The notes beneath the pieces are model-generated. The model did not search any database. It saw only the letters and a list, made by a program, of their open reading frames with translations, and was not told where the DNA came from. DNA of 64,000 nucleotides from Paenibacillus thalictri (GTDB taxonomy: Bacteria; Bacillota; Bacilli; Paenibacillales; NBRC-103111). The stretch is from contig NZ_SIRE01000038.1 of the NCBI RefSeq assembly GCF_004307995.1, positions 1-64,000 of the forward strand, given 5' to 3'. Of the stretch, positions 51,199 through 61,256 are shown piece after piece (the stretch's first letter is position 1; every line of letters starts with the position of its first letter). The position numbers and the translations under genes were made by a program.

Positions 51199-54100
51199 TT
51201 ATTCGGTAGCTACCGATTGATCGGCTTGCAGATGAACCGGTGCGATCCGCACAAAGTTGCTTTCCAGATCGGAGAGCAGGTGCTCGATCTTAGCCGCTGC
51301 TTCCGATTGACCGGAGATAGCAAGCTCGTCGCGGTATGCGCCAAGCAGCTCGTTCAAGTCGCGAATACTGGATTGCCCGATTTTCTCGACTTTGACTTTA
51401 GCGCCTTTGGCGATACGGCGGTTGATAGCCGCTTCGTCAAGCCCCATCTCAGGAGCAATGCGTTGGTAAATAACGCCGCCGGTCATACCCGCGCAAATCC
51501 ATGGGCCCGGATCGCCCATAACGACGGCACGGCCGTTTGTCATGTATTCGAAAGCAAAGCCCTTCAGGTTAGCGCGGCTGGCAATACTGCCGAGCTCGTC
51601 GCGCAGCGGTGTCGTTACTTCGCCGCCGAATACGACATCGGCGCCGGAGAAACGAATGCATGCGCGGGAGTCTGCGCCGCCTTGAATCAGGAACAAGCCT
51701 TTTTGCGCGCCGTAACCAAACGATTTACCAACGGAACCGTTGATGTACTGTTTGTTTTTGCCCGGTGCTTTCAAGATGGCGACTTTACCGCCGAGCGACA
51801 TCTTGCCTACGCCGTCCTCTGCGCCGCCGTGAACGGTAATGTTCACGCCTCTGGCGTTGAAGGCCCCAAGGCCGTTGCCCGGAACGGAATCGTTAAGCGT
51901 CAGGCGAGCTTCAGGCAAGCTGTCGTAGCTGCCGTCGAAACGGTCGCGTACGCGATGGCTGGAGAAGCGGCTGCCGATAATGCGCGATTCGGCATCGACT
52001 TTTGTCCAGTTGCGCTCAACGGCGCTGTTCCAATCAAGCGAATCCGGGAAGAACTGTTGTCCTTCCGCGCCTGCAGCGATTTTGATATCAGAGGAGGCGA
52101 CGGCTGCTTCGCTTTCGGCCAGCGATTGCTCCTTAGAAACAAACTCAAGCGGAGCCGGACGCAAAATATCGGAAAGATCGATTTTTTCAAGGTGGCTCGT
52201 TTGCTCCAGCAGATCGGAACGTCCGACCAGCTCTTGAAGTTGTTTAAAGCCAAGCTGCGCCACGATTTCACGGGTTTCTTCGCCGATGCCGGAGAACAAA
52301 CGAACAAGGCTTTCAACAGCAGTGTCGTACACGCGAGGCACGAAACGGCGCAATCCTTTTTCTTCGGCTTCTTCCATCGAGTCGATTTGCGTAGCGATAC
52401 CTACGTGACAGGTGTCAAGGTGACAGCCGCGGCAAGTGGTACAGCCGATCGATTGCATTGCGATACTGCCGAAACCAACACGGTTGGCCCCAAGCATAAT
52501 CATTTTCACAACGTCAGCGCCGGATTTCATACCGCCGTCGGACCACAATTCCACTTTGTGGCGCAGGCCGGCTTCGATCAAAGCGACGTGAGCGAGCTTG
52601 GTGCCGATTTCCGTCGGCAGGCCGACATGTGTAATGGAATGAATCCGCGCAGCGCCCGTACCGCCGTCGAAACCGGAGAGGGTGATGACATCCGCGCCGG
52701 CTTTAGCAACACCGACAGCGATGGTGCCGATACCCGGTACGATAGGCACTTTAACGATAATTTTCGCTTTACGGCCGCTTGCTTCTTTCAGCTCGGAGAT
52801 GATTTGCGCCAAGTCCTCGATCGAATAAATATCGTGGTTGTTGGATGGCGAGATCAAGTCGGAGCCAATCGTCGCATTACGCGCCGCGGCGATTTTTGCC
52901 GTAACTTTCGAACCAGGCAGGTGACCGCCTTCGCCCGGCTTTGCGCCTTGGCCGATTTTGATTTCAAGGAATGCGACAGCGTTCGCCAGCTCGACATTGA
53001 CCCCGAAACGTCCGGATGCGACTTGCGCGCCGCGGGTCCGTTTGTAGCGGCCGAGCATGTCTTTGATTTCGCCGCCTTCGCCGTTCATCGATACCATGTT
53101 AAGGCGTTCGCCGGCTTCGGCATAAGCGCGGAAAGCCGTTTCGTTCTGCGAGCCAAACGACATCGAGGAGATCAGCGTCGGCAAGGAGTAACCGTCGATT
53201 CCAATATCCACTTGGGACGGATCCAGCGGCTTACGTCCGTCGGACAACGCTTTTGCAAAATTGAAATCCGCAACGTGACGGATGGAAATCGGATTTTTCT
53301 TCTCTTCTTCGCGCAGTTTATCGCGGTAGTCGCTGTATGGCGCCGTTCCTGAAGCTGCGTCGCCGAGCGCCTTCCACATACGCTGGAAGAAGCGGAAGTT
53401 GCGGGACGCCTTGGCTTTGGCATTGGTGAAATCGTTGTAACGGGCTTCTGCGCCGGCTTCCAGCTCGGCAAAGCCGGTGCCGCCTTTTTCGCTGCCTAAA
53501 TAGTTAACGATATCAAGCACTTCCGCCACTTCCGGCTTCAGGCCGATCGCGGAGAAGAAACGGGTGTAACCGCGCAGCTCATGAGTACCGATCGTCGAAA
53601 TGACTTTTTCCAAACCTTTGCTGAGCGCGGAGTGTACTTTACGTGCAGCTGAAGCGCCATGTGCCGAAGCGGCGGTGGTAAACAGCGCGTACGGCGAAAT
53701 AATGTCAGCGCCCAGTCCGCAAGCGACAGCGATATCATGCAGGCTGCGGATCGATGCGCTGCGAAGTACAACGGAAGCGTGGCGGCGCAGGTTGTCGCCC
53801 GAGCCAAGCTTCACGCCGCGAAGCGCGATGTCCACCTTGGATACGGCCAAATGCGGATCCAGCCACAGGCGGTCGTTCTCGTGAGCGCCGGCATCGTCCA
53901 GCACAAGCAGTTGAGCGCCTTGTTCAACAGCCGCAATCGCATCGGCTGCCAGTTTATCCAGCGCCGCCGCTAAGGAAGTGCCGCGGGCATACGTCGTCGA
54001 AAGCACAGCGGCGGATTGCTCGCTTATATTGGAATAATATGCGACCAATTGGTCAAAGGACATCTGGCCAATCTCTTGTTCCGAGTCGATCCCGTTGGAA

Positions 54101-55752
54101 CCTTCAAGCACAAGCGGTCCGAGCAGCTCCAAACGTTGACCGACGGAAGGCTGGCCGTAAATAACAGGGCGCTGTCCGACAATGATCCGGGTCGAGAAAT
54201 GCTCCATCTCGCGGTCGCGGTCGATCGCCGGGTTCGTTACGACAGCAACGCTTTCCTTAATAAAGTCCGGAATGTTGATGCGTTCCACGTTCAGCGCGGC
54301 ATGCGGGCTGTCGTGTCCAAGCGAGCGGATCGGCTCCGCGCCGGTTTCGGCCATTGTTTCGATCATCGTGATCCCGTCGCGGTCCCAGCCAAATGCGCTG
54401 TACACATTGTCGGCCATTTTCGCGTCCTCGCGAACGGCAACGTCGGTCAAGCCGCTTTTGTCGCCGGCCAAATGCTTGCGCATGCCTTGGAAATCGATAC
54501 GCGAGCTGGCGCGCTCAAGAGCAAGCTCTTGTACACGGGTGTACGGGAGCACTTGAATATGCTCGCCTGGTGTCAGCAATATGCCGATTTTTTCGCCCGG
54601 TGCGATCGGTTTCGGATCGGCCACCATTTCCGAGGCGGTAATAACGCCTTGCTCGGAGGAGAAATACAGCGAAGTTTCGCTTTCGACCATCCATACGGGA
54701 CGCAAACCAAGCGCATCAACGCTGAAAATGCACTCATTGCCGTATCGGGAGACGATACCGGCCGGACCTTGAGCATAATGGCCCCAAATTTGACGGAAAT
54801 AAACGTATAAGTCCTGAAGTTCCGGACGGAATTGCTTCATTTCATTAATAATCGGCGGAAATACAAGTTCCATTGCTTCAAACAAGCTGAGGCCGAAGCG
54901 GTGAATGAATGTCTCAATGGTGCGGTTCATGTCTTGGGAGTCGGATCCGCCGTCTACAAGCGGTACGCCCACCATATCGGCTTCCAAACGCATCTTTTTG
55001 ACGGTATTGATTTCGCCGTTGTGTCCTAGCAGAGAGAAAGGTTGAACGCGGAAGAAACTGGATTGTGTATTAGTAGAGTAACGGTTGTGACCGATCGTGA
55101 CTTGAGCTTGGAATAGCGGGTCGCGGGTGTCGTTGAAATATTTGGGCAGGATCGAGGCTGCACCCATCACTTTATAAGCGGCTGTGACATTACTTAAGGA
55201 AGCGACGTGCACGTAAAAGCGAGATTCGATAGCGATATGAAGTTCGAATAAGTGGTCTGCGACATTCACGTCCGGTCTTTCGCAGAGGCCTGCGATCTGC
55301 CAGAAGGTTGGCTCGTCGTTCAGACCGTTTGGTCCGAGAACGCTGCTGTCGGTTTGATTTTCCTGTTCCATTAAAATAGTAACATCTTGCTGCTTGAACA
55401 TGTCGCGAATGTGCTGTTGAATTTCAGCAACGGTCAGTTCAAGCTTACGCGGCACGAAGATGTGTGCTACCGAAAACCGACCATCGTACGCGAGTTTGCC
55501 GTCAAGGCCCGCTGCAGTCAGCTTGCTTTCCCAAAGCGCTCTAGGTATATCGGTTAAAATTCCGCATCCGTCGCCTTCGCCGTTGATAAAACCGGAACGA
55601 TGTTCCATTTTCACAAGGGCATCGATCGTTTTTTGAATGTTGTCGCGGGACGGGAATCCGTCTTTTTCAATAATACATACGATTCCGCAGCTGTCATGCT
55701 CAGTGGACAGCAAGTGTTGAAAACGGCCTTCATTGCGCATTACGTCATTCAT
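51199..55752 (-). CDS. gltB: Glutamate synthase large subunit
   Basis: GltB converts 2-oxoglutarate and glutamine into two glutamates. The 1517-residue chain has a short propeptide, then the glutaminase domain whose nucleophile should be Cys22 (HDS-CGIV) after cleavage. A central domain follows, then the FMN-binding barrel (GGEGGEIKDMLGRYKRTRGA is at its start), the 3Fe-4S cysteines in CTTCRGCHLDTCHVGIATQ, and the C-terminal beta-helix GXGXG domain. The cluster motif differs from the usual TCPVG by having His. No gltD lies alongside. Translation start is unusual: see 55760-55785. Confidence 0.96.
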   Translation of the reverse strand: MNDVMRNEGRFQHLLSTEHDSCGIVCIIEKDGFPSRDNIQKTIDALVKMEHRSGFINGEGDGCGILTDIPRALWESKLTAAGLDGKLAYDGRFSVAHIFVPRKLELTVAEIQQHIRDMFKQQDVTILMEQENQTDSSVLGPNGLNDEPTFWQIAGLCERPDVNVADHLFELHIAIESRFYVHVASLSNVTAAYKVMGAASILPKYFNDTRDPLFQAQVTIGHNRYSTNTQSSFFRVQPFSLLGHNGEINTVKKMRLEADMVGVPLVDGGSDSQDMNRTIETFIHRFGLSLFEAMELVFPPIINEMKQFRPELQDLYVYFRQIWGHYAQGPAGIVSRYGNECIFSVDALGLRPVWMVESETSLYFSSEQGVITASEMVADPKPIAPGEKIGILLTPGEHIQVLPYTRVQELALERASSRIDFQGMRKHLAGDKSGLTDVAVREDAKMADNVYSAFGWDRDGITMIETMAETGAEPIRSLGHDSPHAALNVERINIPDFIKESVAVVTNPAIDRDREMEHFSTRIIVGQRPVIYGQPSVGQRLELLGPLVLEGSNGIDSEQEIGQMSFDQLVAYYSNISEQSAAVLSTTYARGTSLAAALDKLAADAIAAVEQGAQLLVLDDAGAHENDRLWLDPHLAVSKVDIALRGVKLGSGDNLRRHASVVLRSASIRSLHDIAVACGLGADIISPYALFTTAASAHGASAARKVHSALSKGLEKVISTIGTHELRGYTRFFSAIGLKPEVAEVLDIVNYLGSEKGGTGFAELEAGAEARYNDFTNAKAKASRNFRFFQRMWKALGDAASGTAPYSDYRDKLREEEKKNPISIRHVADFNFAKALSDGRKPLDPSQVDIGIDGYSLPTLISSMSFGSQNETAFRAYAEAGERLNMVSMNGEGGEIKDMLGRYKRTRGAQVASGRFGVNVELANAVAFLEIKIGQGAKPGEGGHLPGSKVTAKIAAARNATIGSDLISPSNNHDIYSIEDLAQIISELKEASGRKAKIIVKVPIVPGIGTIAVGVAKAGADVITLSGFDGGTGAARIHSITHVGLPTEIGTKLAHVALIEAGLRHKVELWSDGGMKSGADVVKMIMLGANRVGFGSIAMQSIGCTTCRGCHLDTCHVGIATQIDSMEEAEEKGLRRFVPRVYDTAVESLVRLFSGIGEETREIVAQLGFKQLQELVGRSDLLEQTSHLEKIDLSDILRPAPLEFVSKEQSLAESEAAVASSDIKIAAGAEGQQFFPDSLDWNSAVERNWTKVDAESRIIGSRFSSHRVRDRFDGSYDSLPEARLTLNDSVPGNGLGAFNARGVNITVHGGAEDGVGKMSLGGKVAILKAPGKNKQYINGSVGKSFGYGAQKGLFLIQGGADSRACIRFSGADVVFGGEVTTPLRDELGSIASRANLKGFAFEYMTNGRAVVMGDPGPWICAGMTGGVIYQRIAPEMGLDEAAINRRIAKGAKVKVEKIGQSSIRDLNELLGAYRDELAISGQSEAAAKIEHLLSDLESNFVRIAPVHLQADQSVATE

Positions 55753-55759
55753 TTTGTTT

Positions 55760-55785
55760 GGTCAGCGGGCTGACCGTCACCTCCT
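55760..55785 (-). promoter_or_regulatory. gltB ribosome binding site separated from ATG by a hairpin
   Basis: On the minus strand a full-length Shine-Dalgarno AGGAGGTGA (55785-55777) is 24 bases from the ATG, too far for normal use. The gap contains the perfect hairpin GGTCAGC-CC-GCTGACC (55775-55760). If that hairpin forms, the SD and ATG are about eight bases apart in space, which is optimal. No other in-frame start lies between. Confidence 0.65.
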
Positions 55786-56134
55786 ATAATATTTATAACA
55801 GTCCTTTTTGGGTATAAACGGACTCAATTACAACACAGGAAAACATTGAATAATTATACATTATCGCTGAATATTACCTGCAGTCCATCCCAGGATCGGA
55901 GACAAAAAAATAACGCGGCCTCTGCCGTAAAAAGCGAACGGCATGACCGTCTTTTCGTGAAATCCTTATAAAATACCGATTTTCAAAAAAGTGTAAAGTA
56001 AATATAGAATACCATGAAAAACTCATGGATACAATAGAAGTTTACGGATTTATCACGCATGTAAGCGCTATCTTTTGTGTATATTGGTGAATAAAGGTAG
56101 AAAATTGGCGAAATTTTCTGCTCTAGAAAGACGA
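55786..56134 (-). other. Intergenic region upstream of gltB
   Basis: This stretch has no gene that I can support. On the minus strand it carries a TATAAT box (55858-55853) and further AT-rich -10-like boxes nearer gltB, but no convincing -35. A small hairpin with TGCCGT/ACGGCA arms near 55925-55945 is followed by a T-run about 12 bases later on the minus strand. The gltB promoter must be here, yet I cannot place it firmly. Confidence 0.5.
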
Positions 56135-56167
56135 ACGAACTATTATCAATGGCTGATAATAGTTCGT
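56135..56167. terminator. Perfect 14-pair hairpin after hemL
   Basis: The arms ACGAACTATTATCA and TGATAATAGTTCGT pair perfectly over a five-base loop, 22 bases past the hemL stop. The T-tract is poor, but position and stability suggest a terminator of the hemL operon. Confidence 0.7.
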
Positions 56168-56188
56168 GATTATCCTGATAAAACCTAT

Positions 56189-57550
56189 TTATCTGTTTTC
56201 GTTCATTTCGCGAAAAGCGTCCCTTGCGGCGTCTAATGTCAGGTCGATATCCTGATCGGTATGCGCGGAAGTTAAGAACCATGCTTCATATTTGGAAGGG
56301 GCGAGGCAGATGCCGCGGTCCAGCATCAAGCGGAAAAACCGGGCGAATTGTTCGCCGTCGGTATCTTGGGCTTCATCGTAATTGGTGACAGGGTGCTGGC
56401 AAAAATGGGTGGAGAACGCACCCTTGATCCGGTTGACCGTCAGCGGAATTCCATAATGCGCCGCGCTCTCGCCAAGGCCGCCCGCCAGACGTGCGGCCAT
56501 CCGGTCCATCCGGTCGTAGAGACCGGGCTCGCGGAGCGCTTCGAGACAAGCGATGCCTGCGGCGATGGAGGCGGGATTGCCCGCCATCGTACCGGCTTGG
56601 TAAGCCGGACCCAGCGGAGCGACCTGCTCCATCACTTCCTTGCGGCCGCCATAAGCTCCGATCGGCAGGCCGCCGCCGATAATTTTGCCAAGCGCCGTCA
56701 AATCGGGTTCGATCTCGCGATACAACTTGCTTGCTTCCCCGGCTTCCTGCTCGGCCAGTCCGGCGAAGGTTTGCGCGGCTCCATAATGGAAGCGGAAGCC
56801 GGTAATGACTTCGTCGTAGATCACCAGCGAGCCGTTCCGGCGGGCGGCCGCGCACAGCTCCTGCAAGTAACCCGGCTGCGGCATCACCATGCCAAAATTG
56901 CCGACGATCGGCTCGATCATAACCGCTGCGACATCGCTGCCCCAGCGGTTCAGCGCTTCTTGCAGGGCCGCCGGATCGTTGAACGGCACGGTGATGACCT
57001 CGTGCGCGATCGATACCGGAATGCCCGCGCTGTCGGGAATGCCCAGCGTAGACGGGCCGGAACCGGCCGCTACGAGCACCAGATCCGAGTGGCCGTGATA
57101 ACAGCCGGCGAATTTAATGATTTTGCTTCGTCCGGTGAACGCTCTGGCAACCCGAATGGTCGTCATGACGGCTTCGGTGCCGCTGTTGACGAACCGCACT
57201 TTATCCAGCGACGGAATCGCTTCCTTCAGCATGCGGGCAAAATGAATTTCCAGCTCGGTCGGCGTCCCGTACAACGTACCGGTTTGTGCCGCCCGGCAGA
57301 TCGCTTCGGTGACATGCGGATGCGCATGGCCGAGGATGATCGGCCCATAAGCCGCCAAATAATCGATATAGCGGTTGCCGTCCGTGTCCCAGAAATAAGC
57401 GCCTTGCCCTCTGCTCATAAAAACAGGCGCGCCGCCGCCGACCGCCTTAAAAGAACGGGAGGGGCTGTTGACCCCTCCGACGATATGTTCAAGCGCTTCT
57501 CCATAAAGCTGCTCGGAGCGCTTGCGGTTATGCGTATGTAATTTATCCAT
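56189..57550 (-). CDS. hemL: Glutamate-1-semialdehyde 2,1-aminomutase
   Basis: This PLP enzyme makes 5-aminolevulinate for haem synthesis. The 453-residue protein has GGVNSPSRSFK at the N-terminus, VNSGTEAVM, GCYHGHSD, DEVITGFRF and PLP-binding Lys289 in LGKIIGGGLPIGAYGG. A stretch of about 18 residues (LAEQEAGEASKLYREIE) lies between DEVITGFRF and the lysine where B. subtilis HemL has none; this may mark the second, GsaB-like type. ATG at 57550 has GGAGGT six bases upstream; the longer reading is unsupported. No other hem genes adjoin it. Confidence 0.93.
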   Translation of the reverse strand: MDKLHTHNRKRSEQLYGEALEHIVGGVNSPSRSFKAVGGGAPVFMSRGQGAYFWDTDGNRYIDYLAAYGPIILGHAHPHVTEAICRAAQTGTLYGTPTELEIHFARMLKEAIPSLDKVRFVNSGTEAVMTTIRVARAFTGRSKIIKFAGCYHGHSDLVLVAAGSGPSTLGIPDSAGIPVSIAHEVITVPFNDPAALQEALNRWGSDVAAVMIEPIVGNFGMVMPQPGYLQELCAAARRNGSLVIYDEVITGFRFHYGAAQTFAGLAEQEAGEASKLYREIEPDLTALGKIIGGGLPIGAYGGRKEVMEQVAPLGPAYQAGTMAGNPASIAAGIACLEALREPGLYDRMDRMAARLAGGLGESAAHYGIPLTVNRIKGAFSTHFCQHPVTNYDEAQDTDGEQFARFFRLMLDRGICLAPSKYEAWFLTSAHTDQDIDLTLDAARDAFREMNENR

Positions 57551-57599
57551 GTGTGGACCTCCATCAATTGCTGCCGGACATGCGGGAGGATGCCGATTT

Positions 57600-58742
57600 T
57601 TACTCCGGCAGCTCAATATGTACAGTGGCACCGGAATCGGCTTCGCTGGTGATGTACAGTTTGCCGTTGTGGTTTTCTATGATTTGATAACTTACCATAA
57701 GGCCCAGCCCTGTACCGCCTTCTTTGGTCGTAAAGAAGGGGCTGCCGAGCAATGCGATCTGGTCTTCGGGGATACCGGGGCCTTGATCGCTAATTTCGAT
57801 TTTAAGCTTGGCCCCGGGCTGGCGTTTGATCTTGAATTCGATTACACCGCCGCCGCTCATCGCTTCGATCGCGTTTTTCAGCACATTGATAAATACCTGC
57901 TTCAGCTGGTTTTCATCGCAATAAATGTGCGGCAGCGACGGCTCGAGGACCATTTTGATTTCTATATTATAAAGAATAGCCTGAGCGCTCATAAACGATA
58001 CAATATTTTCGGTAATGACGGCAAGATCATGGTGTTGAAACGATTCCGTCTGCGGTTTAGCCATCCTCATAAACTCGGTAACGATAAAATTAATCCGTTC
58101 CAGCTCGGATAACATGATTTCGAAATAAATCGGGTGATTCGGGGACTGCGATTTCAGCAGCTGTACAAAACCTTTCAGCGCCGTTAAAGGGTTCCGGATT
58201 TCATGTGCGATGCCGGCGGCCATCTGCCCGAGCGCCGACAGCTTATCCGACCTGCGGATCATTTCCTCCGTAAGCAGCTTCTCCGTCTCGGCTTCGTGAA
58301 TCGCATGTTCGCCGGATATAAAAACGCCGGACTTTGGCAGTTCGCGCTCCGGAACCGCAGATGCCGAAGGGCGCGCTTGCGTTTCTACGGCGGTCGCGGT
58401 CACATGGACCACATCGCCATCGATAAAAACAGGCTGCAAGGCAGCCTGAAAGTAAATGCCGTTAAGCTCCGCGACAAATAACGCAGCTTTGCCGCTCCAG
58501 GCAAGCTCGTAATTCGGCAGCAGGCTTTTGGCCAGCGTATCGGGTACAAATTGTTCAAGTGCGCGGCCAATGACCTGTTCAGGTTCGAGACCCAGCCGAA
58601 TGGCAAGTTGTCCGCCCAGGAAGGTATGAATAAAACGTTCTTCCTGTTTGCTGAATGTATACGTCATACCAGGCTGCGAGTTTACCCAGGCTAGAAGCTG
58701 CCCTTCGGGTAATGGGTAGGGATCGGAATTGGCTTTATACAT
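57600..58742 (-). CDS. PAS-domain sensor histidine kinase (sporulation-kinase-like)
   Basis: The 380-residue soluble kinase has a PAS-like N-terminal region (about 25-125), a HisKA domain with His180 in AGIAHEIRNPLTALKGF and a HATPase domain (NQLKQVFINVLKNAIEAM, DQGPGIPE, FFTTKEGGTGLGL). It has no membrane segment. The sequence resembles KinA-type kinases that feed the Spo0 phosphorelay, but no response regulator is nearby, so that role is inference. ATG at 58742 has AGGTGA seven bases upstream. Confidence 0.9.
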   Translation of the reverse strand: MYKANSDPYPLPEGQLLAWVNSQPGMTYTFSKQEERFIHTFLGGQLAIRLGLEPEQVIGRALEQFVPDTLAKSLLPNYELAWSGKAALFVAELNGIYFQAALQPVFIDGDVVHVTATAVETQARPSASAVPERELPKSGVFISGEHAIHEAETEKLLTEEMIRRSDKLSALGQMAAGIAHEIRNPLTALKGFVQLLKSQSPNHPIYFEIMLSELERINFIVTEFMRMAKPQTESFQHHDLAVITENIVSFMSAQAILYNIEIKMVLEPSLPHIYCDENQLKQVFINVLKNAIEAMSGGGVIEFKIKRQPGAKLKIEISDQGPGIPEDQIALLGSPFFTTKEGGTGLGLMVSYQIIENHNGKLYITSEADSGATVHIELPE

Positions 58743-58894
58743 ATGGGCGTCACCTATAGGGCAAGTATGTAGGATCGGGCTTGCCTTTAGCAAAAACAAG
58801 ATGTGAACTTAAGAAGCGATTCCACGGCGGGAAAAGCCGTCGGTTATGATGCTTATTATATTCCCATACCGATAAGTTCAGCAAGCCTATAAGG

Positions 58895-59935
58895 CTATTT
58901 TTTGTTTGTCGCCGGTGTTCCCGTCACGCTGCCGGTCCCGGAAGGGGCGGTCGTTTGCTTGGTGCTGTCCGTCTTCGGTCCGCGGATCAACAAATCCTGA
59001 ACGTAGGCCTTCAGCTTGTTTTTATCCGCTGAGATGACCGCCGCCCCGCCGATATTTTTCTCCACCAACAGATCGGTTGGCGGAATTTGCTCGCCGGCAA
59101 TGCCGTCGGCTTTGACGTCGTAAGCCAGAGAACCGAGCTTTAACATGTCGGTGGTCGTGATATTTGTTTCAATATAAGGATCGATGCTGCTCAGAATGCG
59201 GGGCAGCTTCAGCAGGGAAGAGGTTGTCTGCATCTTTTGCGCGACCGCCTGCAAAAACTTGCGCTGTCTTTCCGTACGTGCGAAATCGCTCAGCGCATCG
59301 TGGCGGAAACGGACATATTGCAGCGCTGTTTTGCCGTTCATATGCTGCATGCCCTTTTTTAAATCGATATCGTAAATGTGATCGTCTTCGGAATCGCTGT
59401 ATTTCATATTTTTTTCGACATCGAGATCGATGCCGCCAATGGCGTCAACCAGCGCGATAAATCCGACAAAGTCCGTATAGACATAATATTGAATAGGAAT
59501 GCCCAGCAGATCGCTGACCGTTTTCATCGCCAAATCAGGCCCGCCTAAGGCTAGCGCCGTGTTGATGCGGTCCTCGCCGTAGCTTGGAATCTTTACATAT
59601 GTATCGCGCAAAATGGAAAACAGGTACGATTTCTTCGTAACCGGATCGATCGAAGCCACCATCATCGAATCGGAGCGGGGGACTTCGTTTTTCTTCAGCC
59701 CGCGCGAGTCTCCGCCGAGCAGCAGCACATTGACACGTTCTTTACCTTCCCATTTCGGCGGCGCGAACGTTTCCGATTTCTGAATGTTTTTGACTTTTAC
59801 CGTGGGGAACATCGTGTCGTTTGGCTTGCTTTGAATGTGGTTGGCAAACTGCACGATATAATAAGTGTAATAACCGATAACTGCAAGCACCAGCAGCAGA
59901 AACGTAAGCAGCACCCATTTGATTTTTCTGGCCAT
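58895..59935 (-). CDS. LytR-CpsA-Psr (LCP) family protein
   Basis: LCP enzymes attach teichoic acids or other glycopolymers to peptidoglycan. The 346-residue protein has one N-terminal membrane helix (about 7-28) and an extracellular LCP domain: LLLGGDSRG near 71, RSDSMMVASIDP, SILRDTYVKIP, RINTALALGGP and YVRFRHDALSDFARTERQ with the conserved arginines. The C-terminal tail is rich in Thr, Ser and Pro and probably disordered. The gene is the first of four on this strand. Confidence 0.95.
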   Translation of the reverse strand: MARKIKWVLLTFLLLVLAVIGYYTYYIVQFANHIQSKPNDTMFPTVKVKNIQKSETFAPPKWEGKERVNVLLLGGDSRGLKKNEVPRSDSMMVASIDPVTKKSYLFSILRDTYVKIPSYGEDRINTALALGGPDLAMKTVSDLLGIPIQYYVYTDFVGFIALVDAIGGIDLDVEKNMKYSDSEDDHIYDIDLKKGMQHMNGKTALQYVRFRHDALSDFARTERQRKFLQAVAQKMQTTSSLLKLPRILSSIDPYIETNITTTDMLKLGSLAYDVKADGIAGEQIPPTDLLVEKNIGGAAVISADKNKLKAYVQDLLIRGPKTDSTKQTTAPSGTGSVTGTPATNKK

Positions 59936-60212
59936 TCGCCTCGGTCCTTTCCTGGTAGTGTCAGAAAGCAGTGATGTTCATTGCAGCGTTTGTTGTTATG
60001 CCGACTTTCTGCACGCAAGAAAAACTTCCGCTTGCGCGGTCACCAATCTTGCTGGGGCTTCAAGTTTTACTTGATGCCCGGCTTCCTTTCGCTTTGCAGA
60101 TCATTCGTGTATGATAGCAAATGTGGCAAAAAAATTCCCAAGTTAAATTATAGTTGCTTTGCATGACCAATCGCAAGTTGCGTCAATTTTTGACAAAACG
60201 GAGGAAAGCCGG

Positions 60213-61256
60213 ATGTTAGCCATCGATGTACATGAGCTGCGCAAAGAATTTCAAATCCAGAAAAATCGGGAGGGTCTCAAAGGCGCCTTCCGTGATTTGT
60301 TTAAACGCGAGTATTCCCGCGTAACAGCGGTGAAGGATATCAGTTTTCAAATCCCGCAAGGAGAAATTTGCGGGTATATCGGCGAGAACGGCGCCGGTAA
60401 ATCGACAACGATTAAGATGCTGACCGGCATCTTAATGCCTACAGCCGGCGATATTCGCGTCAATGGGTACATTCCCTTTAAGGAAAGGGAGAAGTTTGTC
60501 CGCGGCATCGGCGTCGTATTTGGCCAGCGGAGTCAGCTGTGGTGGGATATCGGCGTCATTGAGTCTTTCCACCTGCTCAAAAAAGTATACCGGGTTCCGG
60601 ACAGCGATTTTAAACAACGGCTGGATGAGCTGGTCGAGCGCCTGGAACTGCAGGAGTTGTTGAACCGGCCGGTGCGCAAGCTCAGTCTCGGCCAGCGGAT
60701 GCGCTGCGAGTTGTCCGCCGCGCTGCTGCATAATCCGCAAATTTTGTTTTTGGACGAACCCACGATCGGTCTGGATATTATAGTAAAAACGGAAATCCGC
60801 GAATTCTTGAAATCGATCAATCAGCGCTACGGGACGACCATTCTGCTGACAACCCATGATCTGCAGGATATCGAAGCGCTTTGCTCCAGAGTGATCATGT
60901 TGGATGACGGACGTATCATTTACGACGGCAGTCTTGATGAGCTGAAAGCGACGTGGGGCAAAGGCAAGGAAGTCATCATCCAATTTGCCGAGCGGGTATC
61001 GCTGGAGGAACTCAAGCGTTTGACCGCCGGGCTCGAAGTGGCCTGGGAGCTGGAGAACAGCCTGACGGCCAAAGCGTTTATTCCCCAGCAGAAAGGAAGC
61101 GTGTCCGAGGTGCTGGCCCGCGTGGTCGGCGGACGGCAAATCGAAGACATTAAAATCGTCGAGACCAATACCGACGATATCGTCCGGGAAATTTACAAAA
61201 CCGGCTCCGCGGCGAAACCTGTCGAAGCGGTACGGGAGGAACCGGTGCATGTTTAA
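60213..61256 (+). CDS. ABC transporter ATP-binding protein (COG4586 type)
   Basis: The 347-residue ATPase has Walker A GENGAGKS at residues 57-64, signature KLSLGQRMR (LSLGQ in place of LSGGQ, usual for this group) and Walker B ILFLDEPTIGLD. A C-terminal region of about 85 residues follows the ATPase domain. ATG at 60213 with GGAGGAAAG upstream is used; a longer reading from 60159 lacks an RBS. The last eight bases overlap the first permease gene. The substrate is unknown. A hairpin GGGCTTCAAGT/ACTTGATGCCC lies upstream near 60056-60079. Confidence 0.92.
   Translation: MLAIDVHELRKEFQIQKNREGLKGAFRDLFKREYSRVTAVKDISFQIPQGEICGYIGENGAGKSTTIKMLTGILMPTAGDIRVNGYIPFKEREKFVRGIGVVFGQRSQLWWDIGVIESFHLLKKVYRVPDSDFKQRLDELVERLELQELLNRPVRKLSLGQRMRCELSAALLHNPQILFLDEPTIGLDIIVKTEIREFLKSINQRYGTTILLTTHDLQDIEALCSRVIMLDDGRIIYDGSLDELKATWGKGKEVIIQFAERVSLEELKRLTAGLEVAWELENSLTAKAFIPQQKGSVSEVLARVVGGRQIEDIKIVETNTDDIVREIYKTGSAAKPVEAVREEPVHV

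Noticed and set aside
51217..53352. A 711-codon open frame on the plus strand inside gltB
   Set aside because: It is antisense to a complete and strongly conserved gltB; the frame is open only because of the codon pattern of the real gene. No RBS or known domain was seen.
55983..56282. A 99-codon minus-strand frame upstream of gltB
   Set aside because: It overlaps the 3' end of hemL and the terminator hairpin, has no RBS and a composition unlike neighbouring proteins.
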